From Candidatus Polarisedimenticola svalbardensis (lineage in GTDB: Bacteria > Acidobacteriota > Polarisedimenticolia > Polarisedimenticolales > Polarisedimenticolaceae): a stretch of DNA of 64,000 nucleotides. The stretch covers positions 1 to 64,000 of the forward strand of contig JACXWD010000001.1 of the NCBI GenBank assembly GCA_014764515.1, given 5' to 3'. Position numbers and translations under genes: made by a program. Shown one piece after another: positions 1 to 8,282 of the stretch. The stretch's first letter is position 1. Every line of letters starts with the position of its first letter. The notes beneath the pieces were generated by a model. It made no database searches. It was not told the origin of the DNA and was given only the letters and a program-made list of their open reading frames with translations.

Positions 1-103
1 AACACGCCCACCACGGCCCAAAGAAAAACGCCGGCCAGGAAAAACCGCTCTTCAGCTTGGCGAGCGTAGGACTTTTCTTTACCAGAACATCATATGTAGG
101 CAT
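1..103 (-). CDS. DUF2628-like small membrane protein, N-terminal fragment (cut by window edge)
   Basis: On the minus strand an ATG at 103 follows a strong AGGAGGT ribosome binding site and opens a frame that runs off the left edge, so only about 34 residues are visible. The fragment begins MPTYDVLVKKSPTLAKLKSG and continues into FSWPAFFFGPWWA. The aromatic, Pro/Gly-rich entry into a membrane segment is typical of DUF2628 family proteins (FSWPAFFFGPFWALYRK-like). These are small inner membrane proteins of unknown function. The rest of the gene lies outside the window, so no domain boundary or length check is possible. Confidence 0.6.
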   Translation of the reverse strand, partial: MPTYDVLVKKSPTLAKLKSGFSWPAFFFGPWWAC

Positions 104-197
104 TTGCGACCTCCTGCTGGCTCCTCATTCCGTTCTTGAGGATTTTATCACCTTCAGTTCACAGGACTACAGATCGCGATTCACTGAGCCACCATGA

Positions 198-396
198 GGA
201 TTTCCCCCTCGCGCCTACGGCACCAATATCGAAGGCGCCTGGGATCAGGTAATGACCGCCGTCAAGCTCTGCCACGAAACCGCTCACAAAATGGGAGCTC
301 GAGGATCTGTTCGACAATGCGGATGGGGACACGGGTCAATCGTGATCAGACGATGGGTTACAAGGTGAAGAGTGTTGAGAGGAAGTTGGGGCAAGC
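198..396 (+). pseudogene. frameshifted remnant of an MTH1187/YqgV (DUF77) thiamine-binding-type protein
   Basis: Two adjacent frames together rebuild the C-terminal part of a small MTH1187/YqgV family protein (PF01910). In the frame starting at 213 the translation reads AYGTNIEGAWDQVMTAVK, then LCHETAHKMGA, which matches the family motif GT.xEGxWdxVm..ikxcHe.. . After about position 298 the match moves to another frame, giving RICSTMRMGTRVNRDQTM and then KVKSVERKLG, the usual family C-terminus. One frame therefore has to shift by one base near 297-300. An in-frame TGA lies at 195-197 and no intact N-terminal half is visible. I call it a decayed gene fragment and not a working 95-residue protein. 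Confidence 0.6.
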
Positions 397-626
397 GATT
401 CACGGCACCTTCGACATCACGAACTCTTGCTGGCTTACATCAACTATTGAGATCTCACTGTATCTGACGTCAGACGTCTAGCAGTGCCCGTGGTACGGGA
501 TACGGCCAGAGGGCAAAAGACAATGCTGCTGTGGAGATATTAACAAACCAAAACCGATTGCTCTGGAGTCGCAAAAGCACCAGTCAAGAACATATCCCTA
601 AATTGAGGCTTGAAGAACACGCATAG
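397..626. other. non-coding stretch, nothing recognised
   Basis: No convincing gene, RNA or repeat is visible between the MTH1187-like remnant and the stop codon of the next minus-strand gene. Base composition is visibly AT-richer than the core genes further right. Confidence 0.5.
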
Positions 627-1067
627 CTAGTCAGATTCCAGGTTCTCGACGGTTTGCTGCCTTTTTCCAAGCAGAGATTGTATTGTCCGAAGGTTAAACA
701 GAATGATCCGCCCAAATGGCAGTCCTAATACTAAATCTCTATCAAGAGTAAGGTGACGAGAACCGAATTGGAGCACTACCGAGCCTTCACGCCGCGCTTC
801 TAATCTATCTTGCAACTGAGCGATTTCATCTCGAAACGGACTTCCAGCTACGCTGTCATCGATCGCTGACAATTCAGCATCTACTGATTCCAAATCCGTG
901 AGTAACTGAACTCCATCTTCCTGGAACTGCTCGCGACGCGCGAGTAATACTTGTCGGCGAGATTCATATCGAATCACTTCTTCAAGCTGCTCACGCTGCT
1001 GCTTCAGGAGCTGAATTCGCTCTTTTTCGCTATCTGCTTTCTCGATCAGTTTTTGTATGTCAGGCAC
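627..1067 (-). CDS. coiled-coil protein with lost N-terminal membrane segments (probably 5' truncated)
   Basis: The frame encodes 146 residues from a GTG at 1067. The first 70 or so are Glu/Gln/Arg-rich and should form a coiled coil; the end (LVLGLPFGRIILFNLRTIQS) is more hydrophobic. No family is recognised. The same frame stays open upstream to about 1228 without any ATG, GTG or TTG and encodes two hydrophobic segments, near 1178-1225 and a clear one near 1100-1178 (YVVWFGLASAIIAPIGLSLL). This points to an original membrane-anchored coiled-coil protein whose start was removed when the MITE-like element at 1229 inserted. It may now be a pseudogene, or translation may start inside at 1067. 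Confidence 0.45.
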   Translation of the reverse strand: MPDIQKLIEKADSEKERIQLLKQQREQLEEVIRYESRRQVLLARREQFQEDGVQLLTDLESVDAELSAIDDSVAGSPFRDEIAQLQDRLEARREGSVVLQFGSRHLTLDRDLVLGLPFGRIILFNLRTIQSLLGKRQQTVENLESD

Positions 1068-1228
1068 AGCAGAGAGGCGCTTGAGCGTATCGTCACTGCC
1101 AAGAGTGAACGCAAGGGTCAGCAGCGAAAGGCCAATTGGGGCGATGATTGCTGAGGCGAGGCCGAACCAAACAACATAGCTCGTGTCCTCAGTTGCCTTG
1201 AAGCCAAGCCATACAACACCAGCAAGTG

Positions 1229-1319
1229 TGAGGTGACCCCCTAAAACTGACCCTCCTCCTGGACATAGTTTAGTAAACTATTCCAGTATTCAGTGGGCCA
1301 GTTTTAGGGGGGCACCTCA
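1229..1319. mobile_element. MITE-like 91-bp element with IS3-type ends
   Basis: The two ends are 24-bp inverted repeats: TGAGGTGACCCCCTAAAACT at 1229 and its reverse complement ending at 1319 (TGAGGTGCCCCCCTAAAACT read inward). They match at 22 of 24 positions. The element starts TG and ends CA, as IS3-family insertion sequences do. There is no room for a transposase, so this is either a MITE or an internally deleted IS mobilised in trans. The centre holds a second small palindrome (TAGTTTAGTAAACTA). I see no clear target duplication. It sits where the neighbouring minus-strand gene loses its start. Confidence 0.65.
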
Positions 1320-1524
1320 GTCACTCGAGGGGTCGACATAGTTTGTTCCATCAGGCACTGAGTATCGACGAATAAAACTGCTTTCAGTCCATAATCAATG
1401 CTAACTCAGTTTAGTGTAATGTTAAAGCTCTAGCGAAATTAGCCAATAGATTCCAATTCGCATGTGCAAAGTCAAGCCACCTATCCTTGCAATAATATTT
1501 TGATTCACACTCAGCTGTCGCGAA
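1320..1524. other. non-coding stretch, nothing recognised
   Basis: AT-rich spacer between the MITE-like element and the end of the carboxylase operon. I see no gene, tRNA or convincing terminator hairpin in it. Confidence 0.5.
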
Positions 1525-2109
1525 TCAATTGACCACGAGCAAAACATCCCCCGCCCTAATCTCCCGGCCATCTTCAGCCCTTAGCTCTACCACCTCCGCC
1601 TTGTCCGGCAGATCGGGGCCGCCGTACAGGATCGGGTTGAAGGTCTTCATGACCTCTACTAAACCTATTGTGTGTCCGAGGTGAATGGTTTCACCCTTTT
1701 TCACAAATGGTTCGGCGTCGGGTGCTGGGCGGGCGTAGAAGACGCCGTCCGTTGGAGATGTAATTGCGTGGCAACCGGGTGGGAGTTGGTCGCCGGGCTT
1801 GGATTTGGGCTGTTGGGATTTTTTCGGATCGGAAAGGTCCGTTCCGATCGGTTCCAGGGTGAAGAGAAGCTCACCGTACTCCACCGCTGCAGAGCGGTCA
1901 CGGTCGGTGTCGGCGGAGATTCGGCCGGAAACGCCGTCGGGGATCTGGAGGGTGAAGGTTCGGGTCTGGCAGCGGATCTTGCCGATAGTGGCCTGGGAGG
2001 ACAGGAGGGAACGGTCCTTTGGATGAGCTGACCAGATGCCGACTTTGGGAGAGAGGATTTCGGTCTTTCCGTCATCGGTAGTTCTTGTCAGGGCTGTGAG
2101 GGTTTCCAT
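1525..2109 (-). CDS. biotin carboxyl carrier subunit of acyl-CoA carboxylase
   Basis: This 194-residue protein carries the biotin that moves carboxyl groups between the biotin carboxylase and carboxyltransferase encoded just upstream. The C-terminal 80 residues form a biotinyl/lipoyl domain with the motif EVMKTF, where Lys155 would be biotinylated, preceded by the usual [15 protein letters not shown] turn. The N-terminal half is a variable region with a Pro/Lys/Ser-rich linker. I chose the ATG at 2109 because it lies one base after the carboxyltransferase stop; a longer frame upstream is only overlap with that gene. It is the last gene of a three-gene minus-strand operon. Confidence 0.88.
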   Translation of the reverse strand: METLTALTRTTDDGKTEILSPKVGIWSAHPKDRSLLSSQATIGKIRCQTRTFTLQIPDGVSGRISADTDRDRSAAVEYGELLFTLEPIGTDLSDPKKSQQPKSKPGDQLPPGCHAITSPTDGVFYARPAPDAEPFVKKGETIHLGHTIGLVEVMKTFNPILYGGPDLPDKAEVVELRAEDGREIRAGDVLLVVN

Positions 2110-2110
2110 C

Positions 2111-3838
2111 TCACTCCCCTTCCAGCACGGCCAGGTCGTGGAGTGACCATATGCGTGGGTTCTTGATGCGGCGGTAGCCGATGGACTGGTAGGACATCTC
2201 CATGGCCGCTTCGAGATAGAGGCGGAGCTCACCGGCCTCTATGACTTCATCGACGTCCATCTGGGAGGCGGCTTTCACAGGGTCCATGTCGGCGGTGATG
2301 CGGCTTTCGACGGAGTCCATGCCGGACTGGATTTTCTTTCGGTCTTCTTCGTTGGCGGCCTGGATGTTGAAATCGTCGTCCAGCTTGGTGTTGAACGCGC
2401 CGATCGCCAGTGTGCGGCCTTCCATGACTGCCAGTCTGGTAAACGGCGTCGCCAACTGCAGGATCGGATTGTACGGATGTCCCGCCATGGCGTAGTACCC
2501 GGCGCCGGACGCTTTCCTGAGGAGCACCGTGAACATCGGGACCGTGTTCGTTGAGTTGGTGTAGATCAGCGAGGATCCGTACCCCAGGAGGCCGAGCTCT
2601 TCCGCCTCCGGACCGATGTCGAACCCGGAGATGTCCTGGAGCCAGATCAGCGGGATGCCGTCGTCGTTGCAGGCTCGGCTGAACTGGGAGATCTTGGCGA
2701 TGCCCTCACGATAGAGGATGCCGCCGGGGCGTTTCTGCTTCCGGTGGTTGGGATGGTCGGTAAAACTTGGGTTGTTGGCGATCAGGCCGGCGTACAGGCC
2801 GCCGATCCGGCCGATGCCACAGACCATCTCTTTGCCGACGTTCGGTGCGAACTCCTGGAACAGGGAGTGGTCCAGGATCCGCGCCAGGACCTGTTTCACG
2901 TCGTAGGCGATACGGTGGTCCGTTGGGAACAGGCCGTTCAGTTCGGTCGGGTCATAGGCCGGTGGGGCCGCTTCCGCGCCGTACCTGTAGTAGTCGCAGG
3001 CCGGGCTGGGGAGGCGTTTGAGTTCGTCCCGGATCCGATCCAGCAGCTCTTCGTCTCCCGGGACCCGGTGGTCGGCGCACCTTGAGAGGTGGACGTGGAC
3101 GTCCGGGCCGCCGATGGACAGGGAGGTGATATGCCGTGACTTGGCCCCCTTCACCAGGGCCGCTCCGGCGATCACCATGTACGCCTGCTCCGTCATGTAG
3201 ACCACGTCGCTGATCAGCGGCATGTAGCCGCCGCCTGCGATGCAGTCGCCATGGACCCCGGCTATCTGTGGGACCCCGGCGGCGGACAGCTCGGAGTTCA
3301 TCCGGAAGATGGCGCCTGCCCCTGTACGCCCTGGGAAGGTGTGGGACTGTTCCGGCAGGTACAGCCCGGAGCAGTCCACCAGATAGACCACCGGCAGCCG
3401 CAGGCGCAGGGCGACTTCCTGGGCGCGCTGGATCTTCTCCGGCGTCAGCGGCCACCAGGAGCCTGAAGCCACCGTGTTGTCGTTGGCGATCACCACCGTC
3501 CAGCGGCCGTGGATCCGTATGAAGGCGGTCACCACCCCGGCGCCGGGAGAAGTTCTTTCTTCTTTTCCGAATGTGCGGCCGTGGTTCACCAGGGTGCCGA
3601 TCGGGAGGATCGGGCTGTCGTCGTCCTTCAGGCGGTCGATCCGGTCCCAGGTCGGCAGCTTGCCCTTCTCTTTCACCCGGGCTTCGTATTTCGGCCCCCA
3701 GCCGGCTCGCACTGCCGCCCGCTTTTCCCTAAGGGCGTGGTTGAGCTTCTCGTTCCCCGCCAGCTGGTTGTCCCAGGCTTCCCCGGGGAGGAATGTTTCG
3801 CGGGAGTCGCCCAGCGGTTCCAGGATCACTTTCGCCAC
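2111..3838 (-). CDS. acyl-CoA carboxylase carboxyltransferase subunit
   Basis: A 575-residue PF01039 carboxyltransferase with N- and C-terminal crotonase-like halves in one chain. It transfers CO2 from carboxybiotin to an acyl-CoA. Oxyanion-type Gly-rich turns are visible (IAGGGYMPL about residue 200; [10 protein letters not shown] in the second half), and the ending [10 protein letters not shown]-like region precedes a short tail. The length and layout resemble glutaconyl-CoA decarboxylase alpha and propionyl/methylcrotonyl-CoA carboxylase beta chains. Start is a GTG at 3838, four bases after the accC stop. The acyl substrate cannot be told from sequence; a propionyl- or branched-chain-CoA enzyme is as likely as acetyl-CoA carboxylase. 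Confidence 0.85.
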   Translation of the reverse strand: MAKVILEPLGDSRETFLPGEAWDNQLAGNEKLNHALREKRAAVRAGWGPKYEARVKEKGKLPTWDRIDRLKDDDSPILPIGTLVNHGRTFGKEERTSPGAGVVTAFIRIHGRWTVVIANDNTVASGSWWPLTPEKIQRAQEVALRLRLPVVYLVDCSGLYLPEQSHTFPGRTGAGAIFRMNSELSAAGVPQIAGVHGDCIAGGGYMPLISDVVYMTEQAYMVIAGAALVKGAKSRHITSLSIGGPDVHVHLSRCADHRVPGDEELLDRIRDELKRLPSPACDYYRYGAEAAPPAYDPTELNGLFPTDHRIAYDVKQVLARILDHSLFQEFAPNVGKEMVCGIGRIGGLYAGLIANNPSFTDHPNHRKQKRPGGILYREGIAKISQFSRACNDDGIPLIWLQDISGFDIGPEAEELGLLGYGSSLIYTNSTNTVPMFTVLLRKASGAGYYAMAGHPYNPILQLATPFTRLAVMEGRTLAIGAFNTKLDDDFNIQAANEEDRKKIQSGMDSVESRITADMDPVKAASQMDVDEVIEAGELRLYLEAAMEMSYQSIGYRRIKNPRIWSLHDLAVLEGE

Positions 3839-3841
3839 GGT

Positions 3842-5191
3842 CTAACCCTCCAGCAGGCCGGAGCCGGCCAGCCAGTCCACGTCGTATTCACCCTTGCGGA
3901 ACACCGGGTGGTTCAGGATGCTGCGTTGCAGGTCGATGGTGGTATGGACGCCATCGACTTCCATGGAGTCCAGTGCTTTCACAGCCCCGTCCAGGGCCTG
4001 GTTACGGTCTTTGCCGTGGACGATCAGTTTCCCCACCATCGAGTCGTAATGGGGCGGGATGCGGTAGCCCTCCCGGATCGCCGAGTCCCACCGCACGCCG
4101 TCGCCGGTTGGTGGTTTGAACTTCGTGATCGTTCCCGGGTCCGGACGGAAGTTGTCCTGCGGGTTCTCGGCGTTGATCCTGAGTTCCACCGCATGTCCGT
4201 TGAAGCTGATGTCGGACTGCTTGTGCTCGAGATGATGGCCGGCGGCGATCAGGAGCTGTTGCCGGACGATGTCGATGCCGGTGATCATCTCCGAGACCGG
4301 GTGTTCCACCTGAAGCCGGGTGTTCAGCTCCATGAAATACAGTTCGCCGTCAGGAGCTCTGAGGAACTCCACCGTGCCGGCGTTGCGGTAACCCAGGGAA
4401 GCAACCGCTGTTGCTACCTTGGTTCCGAAGGAGTCCCTCAGTTTGGATGGGATCACCGGTGACGGCGACTCTTCCACCAGCTTCTGATGGTTGCGCTGCA
4501 CCGAGCATTCCCGCTCGCCCAGGTGGATGCCGTTGCCGAAGCTGTCGCACAGGATCTGGAATTCGATATGACGGCCGCCGGTAACGAATTTTTCCAGGTA
4601 CAGCCCCGGGTTGCCGAACGCTTTTCCCGATTCAAGGGTCGCTTCGGAGAATCCCTTCCTGAACGATTTCTCGTCCGTGGCCATGCGCATCCCCCGGCCG
4701 CCGCCTCCTGCGGTTGCCTTGAGGAGCACCGGGAAGCCGATCTTCATCGCCAGGGCCAGCCCTTCTTCTACCGTGGACAGGATGCCGCTGGAGCCGGGGA
4801 TCGTCGGCAGTCCGGCGTTGGCGATAGTCATCTTCGCCTCCGCCTTGTCCCCCATCCTGCGAATGGCGTCCGGGCCGGGTCCGATGAACGTCAACCCCTG
4901 CTGTTCGCAGCGGGCTGCAAAACCGGGGTTCTCCGCCAGGAAGCCGTAGCCCGGGTGGATCGCCTGGCAGCCGGTCTGTTCCGCCGCCTGCAGGATCGCC
5001 CCTGCGTCCAGGTAGGAATCGGAGGCTCTCGCCGGACCGATACAGACCGTCTCCGCCGCCTCGTCCAGCCACGGGCCGTCCCGGTCCGCCTCGGAGCAAA
5101 CCGCCACCGGCAGAGCGCCCAGTTCGCGGCAACCCCGCATGATCCGGAGAGCGATCTCTCCCCGATTGGCCACCAGCACTTTTCGGAACAC
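3842..5191 (-). CDS. accC: biotin carboxylase subunit of acyl-CoA carboxylase
   Basis: A 449-residue ATP-grasp enzyme that carboxylates biotin using ATP and bicarbonate. It starts FRKVLVANRGEIALRIMRGC, the classic biotin carboxylase N-terminus. Further on are the ATP-binding Gly-rich loop GGGGRGMR (about residue 160), the ECSVQRNHQKLVEESPSP segment and the ELNTRLQVEHPVSEMITGID catalytic stretch. Its length equals the free-standing bacterial AccC. Start is a GTG at 5191, preceded by AGGAGG. It heads the operon accC - carboxyltransferase - biotin carrier and diverges from the aminotransferase at 5282, leaving a 90-bp shared promoter region. Confidence 0.93.
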   Translation of the reverse strand: MFRKVLVANRGEIALRIMRGCRELGALPVAVCSEADRDGPWLDEAAETVCIGPARASDSYLDAGAILQAAEQTGCQAIHPGYGFLAENPGFAARCEQQGLTFIGPGPDAIRRMGDKAEAKMTIANAGLPTIPGSSGILSTVEEGLALAMKIGFPVLLKATAGGGGRGMRMATDEKSFRKGFSEATLESGKAFGNPGLYLEKFVTGGRHIEFQILCDSFGNGIHLGERECSVQRNHQKLVEESPSPVIPSKLRDSFGTKVATAVASLGYRNAGTVEFLRAPDGELYFMELNTRLQVEHPVSEMITGIDIVRQQLLIAAGHHLEHKQSDISFNGHAVELRINAENPQDNFRPDPGTITKFKPPTGDGVRWDSAIREGYRIPPHYDSMVGKLIVHGKDRNQALDGAVKALDSMEVDGVHTTIDLQRSILNHPVFRKGEYDVDWLAGSGLLEG

Positions 5192-5281
5192 CTGGAGTCC
5201 TCCTGGATCGACGATGGGAAGAAGAAATATACCTTACTATCGGCTACACTGGACGGTCCTTACCACAGGAGGTGCCACGCC

Positions 5282-6487
5282 ATGCCGACCACCCGGAAAC
5301 TCTCCCAACGCGCCAGTGACCTGCCCGCTTCTCCCATCCGGCGCCTGGCCCCTTACGCCGTGGCCGCCCGGGCCGCCGGCAAGAAGGTCTACAGCCTGAA
5401 CATCGGCCAGCCGGACATCCGGACCCCCGGGGAGATCCTGGACCGGCTCAAGACCTACGAAGACGTCAACATCCCGTACGGCCCCTCCCAGGGAACGCCG
5501 GAGTTCCTGGAGACGTTGCAGTCGTATTACCGCTCCTGCGGCCTCGAGGTGGGGATCGAGGACCTGTTCGTCACCACCGGCGGCTCCGAGGCGATCCTGT
5601 TCGTCCTGGGGATCATCGCCGACCCCGGTGACGAGATCCTGGTGTTCGAGCCGTACTACACCAACTACAGCGGGTTCGCCGCCATGCTCGGCGTGGTGCC
5701 GGTACCAGTCACCACCCCGGCAGACCAGGGTTACCATCTGCCGGATCGCAGCGAGATCGAATCGAAGATCGGGAACCGCACCCGGGCGATCATGCTGTGC
5801 TCCCCCAACAACCCTACCGGCACCGTCTACACCGACCAGGAGCTGGAGCTGCTGGCCGACCTCTGCAAGAAGCATGACCTCTACCTGGTGGCCGACGAGG
5901 TCTACCGGGAGTTCACCTACGACGGCCTGAAGCATCGCTCGGCCCTGACCCTTCCCGGCATGGAAGACCGGACCATCGTGGTGGACTCCCTGTCCAAGAG
6001 GATCTCGGTCTGCGGCCTGAGGATCGGCAACATCGTCTGCCGCAACAAGGAACTGATGGCGGCGATTCTCAAGGCGGGGCAGGCCAGGCTCTGCCCGCCG
6101 ACCCTGGGTCAGCACCTGGGCGCCGGCCTCATGGACGTGCCGGCCTCCTACATGACCGAAGTCATCGCCGAGTACGAAGGGCGGCGGGACCTGGTGTTCG
6201 ACGCCCTCTCCGCCATTCCCGGCGTCGGCCTCAGGAAGCCGGAAGGAGCGTTCTATGTCTGCGCCGGCTTCCCGGTAGATGACGCCGACCGCTTCGCCCA
6301 GTACATGCTGGAGGAGTTCGATCATGGCGGCGAAACGGTGATGATGGCGCCGGCTGAAGGGTTCTACGCCACCCCCGGCCTGGGGCGGGACGAGGCCCGG
6401 ATCGCCTACGTGTTGAACAGGGACGATCTCACCGGCGCCATGAAGGCGCTGGCCGAGGGACTCAAGGTTTACCCGGGGCGAACCTGA
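5282..6487 (+). CDS. class I/II pyridoxal-phosphate aminotransferase
   Basis: A 401-residue fold-type I aminotransferase, likely aspartate aminotransferase-like. It shows SLNIGQPDIRTP at the N-terminus, NNPTG at about 176-180, the Asp/Tyr pair of ADEVYREF near 205-211, and the Schiff-base lysine Lys239 in SLSKRISVCGLRIG; an Arg for the substrate carboxylate follows near the C-terminus. The frame is open far upstream, but AGGAGGTG seven bases before the ATG at 5282 and the family N-terminus fix the start. It diverges from accC and its last 26 bases overlap the convergent VanZ-like gene. The substrate is not certain from sequence. Confidence 0.88.
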   Translation: MPTTRKLSQRASDLPASPIRRLAPYAVAARAAGKKVYSLNIGQPDIRTPGEILDRLKTYEDVNIPYGPSQGTPEFLETLQSYYRSCGLEVGIEDLFVTTGGSEAILFVLGIIADPGDEILVFEPYYTNYSGFAAMLGVVPVPVTTPADQGYHLPDRSEIESKIGNRTRAIMLCSPNNPTGTVYTDQELELLADLCKKHDLYLVADEVYREFTYDGLKHRSALTLPGMEDRTIVVDSLSKRISVCGLRIGNIVCRNKELMAAILKAGQARLCPPTLGQHLGAGLMDVPASYMTEVIAEYEGRRDLVFDALSAIPGVGLRKPEGAFYVCAGFPVDDADRFAQYMLEEFDHGGETVMMAPAEGFYATPGLGRDEARIAYVLNRDDLTGAMKALAEGLKVYPGRT

Positions 6488-6839
6488 CCCAGGCCGCCAG
6501 CAGCAGAACCGCCAGCAGCGCACCGCCTGTATCGGCGGCGAAATCGGCCGGGTCCCGGACCCTGCCGTAGACGAACCCCTGGTGGATCTCGTCCAGCCCG
6601 CCGTAGCTTACCGTGGCGGCCACCGCCGCCAGCGTAGGCAACCACCGCATGCCGGCCGGCATCCCACCGTGGAACGCCCGCAGGAACAGCAACCCCAGGA
6701 AGGTGTAAGCCGCCAGGTGCATCACCTTGTCGGAAATCAGGTCCACCGAGGGCAGGTCGTCGGTGGAAGAGGCCAGGTAAAGCAGCGCCATGAACGCTAC
6801 TAGCGGTAACCAGAGGTGGAGGAGACGGGCCGGCTTCAA
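6462..6839 (-). CDS. VanZ-like family membrane protein
   Basis: About 125 residues with four predicted membrane segments. It ends with the VanZ-like signature DEIHQGFVYGRVRDPADF, followed by a last hydrophobic helix. VanZ-like proteins are small integral membrane proteins of unclear role; the name comes from a teicoplanin resistance gene, but most members have no proven function. I use a TTG at 6839 that overlaps the TGA of the preceding gene; a longer frame upstream runs antisense-like through that gene and has no VanZ similarity. The 3' end overlaps the aminotransferase tail-to-tail. Confidence 0.75.
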   Translation of the reverse strand: MKPARLLHLWLPLVAFMALLYLASSTDDLPSVDLISDKVMHLAAYTFLGLLFLRAFHGGMPAGMRWLPTLAAVAATVSYGGLDEIHQGFVYGRVRDPADFAADTGGALLAVLLLAAWVRFAPGKP

Positions 6840-7012
6840 CTGGGAAACGGGGACATGAGCCAGGCCAGGGCCAGAACCCCTCCCACCATGGCGATCCAGA
6901 TGATACCGCCGAATTTCAGCTGTTCCTTGCGGTCGCTTTTGAGCAGCATGGCGAAAAACACCGATACCAGCGTGGAGTACAACAGCAGGTGCAGGAAATG
7001 GCTCTTCACCAC
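6836..7012 (-). CDS. small membrane protein next to DUF6677
   Basis: A 58-residue protein with two hydrophobic segments (FLHLLLYSTLVSVFFAMLL and IIWIAMVGGVLALAWLMS) joined by a short basic loop KSDRKEQLK. Start is one of two tandem GTG codons (7012 or 7009) overlapping the TGA of the upstream DUF6677-like gene, which suggests coupled translation. No family is recognised with confidence. Position between DUF6677 and VanZ-like genes marks a small envelope-protein operon. Confidence 0.6.
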   Translation of the reverse strand: MVKSHFLHLLLYSTLVSVFFAMLLKSDRKEQLKFGGIIWIAMVGGVLALAWLMSPFPS

Positions 7013-7491
7013 TTGCGTCCTCGTCCGATGTCCCAGACATCGAACAGCAGCAGCAGGTTGAAGATTCCTGCGGTCCACAGGTAGGCGGTGCCGTAGATCG
7101 ACAGGCCGGAACTGGCCCTGGCGCGCTGGATCGCTACACGCTGGATCCTGTCCGGATGGGTGCCCTGCTTCGGAATGGTCAGGGCGCTCTCGCCGTAAAC
7201 GAATTTCCTTGCGATGAAATCCGCCGGACCGACGCCGATGTTGGCGATGACCTGCAGGCTGGTCAGGAACGGCTGGGCCGGGTCCCGAAGGGCCAGCTTG
7301 CCCTGGTGAGACAGTCCCAGCCACAGCGATCCGAACACCAGCCCTGCAAACAGCAGGCCCCGGCCGGTCCGCCGCAGCAGGACATGGCCCAGACCGGGCA
7401 CCAGCCAGGCGAGAAAGATTACAAGAGCCAGCCTGCGGTTATCCGGCGCTTCCGGTCCTGCGGTGCCTTTGTTCTCTTCCTGACGGGCCAT
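7006..7491 (-). CDS. DUF6677-like multi-pass membrane protein
   Basis: A 161-residue protein with about four membrane segments. The motif LAWLVPGLGHVLLRRTGRGL near residue 28-47 and the ending LLLLFDVWDIGRGRK match the DUF6677 family layout (TM2-like LxxLxPGxGxxxxGR). Function is unknown. It lies 8 bases downstream of rplI on the same strand and overlaps the next small membrane gene, so it is probably co-transcribed with the rpsF-rpsR-rplI ribosomal operon. Confidence 0.65.
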   Translation of the reverse strand: MARQEENKGTAGPEAPDNRRLALVIFLAWLVPGLGHVLLRRTGRGLLFAGLVFGSLWLGLSHQGKLALRDPAQPFLTSLQVIANIGVGPADFIARKFVYGESALTIPKQGTHPDRIQRVAIQRARASSGLSIYGTAYLWTAGIFNLLLLFDVWDIGRGRKW

Positions 7492-7498
7492 GCCGCTC

Positions 7499-7957
7499 CT
7501 ATTCGCCCTCTGCAGCGGTCACGTTCACGGTTACATCACCGACCACCGACTTGTGGAGTTTGACGTGCACGGTAAACGTGCCCAGCGTCTTGATCGGGTC
7601 GTCGATGACGATCTTCCGCCGGTCCACTTCGATGCCCTTGGCGTGGAGCAGCTCGGCGATCTCGATATTGGTCACGGAACCGTAAAGAGTATCTCCCTCG
7701 CCGGACTTCTTCGCCACGGTCAGGGAGACCGCTTCCAGCTTGGAGGCGAATTCCCTGGCGGCTTCGATTTCCTTGGAGTCCCGGGCCTCCCAGATGCGGC
7801 GGCGCTGTTCCAGCACCTTCATGTTGCCCGGTGTGGCGGGCAGGGCGTAATCCTTCGGGAACAAGAAGTTCCGGGCGTACCCGGCGGCCACGTTGACCAC
7901 GTCTCCCCGCTCGCCCAGGTTGTCCATATCCTGACAAAGCACAACTTTCACAGACAT
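7499..7957 (-). CDS. rplI: 50S ribosomal protein L9
   Basis: 152 residues, the usual L9 length. The N-terminal rRNA-binding domain contains LGERGDVVNVAAGYARNFLFP, the L9 signature. A central helix (EQRRRIWEARDSKEIEAARE) links it to the C-terminal globular domain ending with KLHKSVVGDVTVNV. It is encoded directly after rpsR in the operon rpsF-rpsR-rplI. Confidence 0.97.
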   Translation of the reverse strand: MSVKVVLCQDMDNLGERGDVVNVAAGYARNFLFPKDYALPATPGNMKVLEQRRRIWEARDSKEIEAAREFASKLEAVSLTVAKKSGEGDTLYGSVTNIEIAELLHAKGIEVDRRKIVIDDPIKTLGTFTVHVKLHKSVVGDVTVNVTAAEGE

Positions 7958-7973
7958 GTTCTCGCCTCCCCGG

Positions 7974-8282
7974 TCAGTCGCAGGTGAATGGCAGCAGCGC
8001 GATCATCCGCGCCCGCTTGATCGCCCGCATCAGCTCGCGCTGGTGCTTGGCGCAGTTGCCGGAGATCCGCCGGGGCAGGATCTTGGAACGCTCGGGTGTG
8101 TAGTTCTGCAAGGTCTTGAGATCCTTGTAGTCGATGTAGACCGCCTTGTTCTCACAGAACTTGCAATATTTCCGCCGCCGGAACAGGAACCGCTTGCGGC
8201 CTCCGAACCGGTTGCCTGACGGACGTCCGCCTCGGTCGCCGCCGCCGCCGCCGCCGCCGCCTCCGCCACCATAATCACCCAT
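7974..8282 (-). CDS. rpsR: 30S ribosomal protein S18 with poly-Gly N-terminus
   Basis: The last 75 residues are a normal S18 ([43 protein letters not shown]). The preceding N-terminus is MGDY followed by a run of 11 Gly and an Arg/Gly-rich stretch, which is unusual. I use the ATG at 8282, which overlaps the rpsF stop by 8 bases and has GGTGAGG upstream; a start at 8294 is possible. The poly-Gly is encoded by eight consecutive GCC triplets on the plus strand. Confidence 0.93.
   Translation of the reverse strand: MGDYGGGGGGGGGGGDRGGRPSGNRFGGRKRFLFRRRKYCKFCENKAVYIDYKDLKTLQNYTPERSKILPRRISGNCAKHQRELMRAIKRARMIALLPFTCD
8238..8261. repeat. GCC trinucleotide repeat inside rpsR
   Basis: Eight perfect GCC units on the plus strand encode the poly-Gly run near the N-terminus of S18. 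Such triplet tracts can change length by slippage without breaking the frame. Confidence 0.85.

Noticed and set aside
194-481. Open frame of 95 residues on plus as an intact protein
   Set aside because: Only its middle matches the MTH1187 family; the family start lies in another frame and the end is unlike any known protein.
3509-4462. 317-residue open frame on plus
   Set aside because: Antisense shadow of the carboxylase genes, without start signals or family likeness.
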